Source: UBA4736 sp002404015 (lineage in GTDB: Bacteria; Chloroflexota; Dormibacteria; Dormibacterales; Dormibacteraceae). Taken from it: DNA of 31,885 bases. Numbering within the stretch: position 1 is the first letter of the stretch; the number at the start of each line of letters is the position of its first letter. The translations under genes were made by a program, and so were the position numbers. Of this stretch, positions 31,799-31,885 are shown in pieces. The notes beneath the pieces were generated by a model. The model made no database searches and had not been told where the DNA came from. It worked only from the letters and a program-made list of their open reading frames with translations. The stretch covers positions 1-31,885 of the forward strand of contig DAIOCN010000031.1 of NCBI GenBank assembly GCA_036747295.1, read 5' to 3'.

Positions 31799-31885
31799 GA
31801 GGTTCGGATCTCCCTACTGCACCTCCCTCACCCTTGTGGACGCTTCTATGACATGTCAAGTCGCTGAAGCAGCTTAAAGAGGCGG

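Noticed and set aside
31806..31838. Further REP-like copy near the window end
   Set aside because: CTCCCTCACCC and CTTGTGG resemble part of the repeat, but the second arm is missing, so it is not listed as a copy.

Overview
This is a high-GC, gene-dense bacterial chromosome segment with short intergenic gaps, many 1-19 base gene overlaps and ATG, GTG and TTG starts. Gene content points to a soil or sediment bacterium of the Chloroflexota / Dormibacterota / Actinomycetota side of the tree: archaeal-type LeuC and LeuD, a K+-insensitive H+-pyrophosphatase, a Gld-type ABC operon, a fused MFS/spermidine synthase, PP2C with FHA, and DUF2089. The phylum is an inference. Many first genes have a -10-like hexamer only 6-10 nt before the start codon and no Shine-Dalgarno sequence, which suggests leaderless or nearly leaderless mRNAs.

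Layout. 59-1273 (+): GlcF-type iron-sulfur protein. 1288-3826 (-): FHA protein with a long Ala/Pro/Trp linker, then a PP2C phosphatase. 3916-8429 (-): galactose operon, with a 25-residue micro-ORF, galT, galK and a family 2 glycoside hydrolase lacking the usual acid/base Glu. 8457-8690: shared divergent promoter and a probable structured RNA ending in an intrinsic terminator. 8691-12243: hotdog thioesterase (+), fused MFS/spermidine synthase, DnaJ/CbpA and metallophosphoesterase (-). 12319-13693 (+): three overlapping genes (DUF4097-like, DUF2089, small protein) sharing one short helical motif. 13763-14396: decayed MFS transporter. 14488-15264 (+): methyltransferase. 15341-20559 (-): leucine operon leuB-leuC-leuD-leuA-like with a 2-oxoacid dehydrogenase E1 alpha gene at its end. 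20736-22642 (-): benzoate-CoA-ligase-like enzyme and a four-helix membrane protein. 22670-23038 (+): DCC-family (DUF393) thiol oxidoreductase whose first redox cysteine codon is an in-frame TGA. 23406-24701: IS30-family element inserted in a REP-like palindrome. 24824-26863 (-): hppA. 26892-30968 (-): ABC ATPase, permease, GldG-like and DUF4340 proteins. 31019-31798 (+): CinA N-terminal-like protein.

Most notable points. (1) The DCC protein reads DGT-TGA-GFC where the family has DGxCxFC and stays open to a normal C terminus: a candidate selenoprotein or a precise nonsense mutation. (2) Three genes (leuA-like, E1 alpha, the four-helix protein) have no ATG, GTG or TTG that would include their conserved N terminus. 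In two of them an in-frame CTG overlaps the upstream TGA stop as CTGA, matching the GTGA, TTGA and ATGA overlaps of neighbouring genes. (3) A roughly 215 nt structured RNA candidate lies beside the galactose operon. (4) The IS30 insertion splits a palindrome whose empty site can be rebuilt from a second copy in the window.
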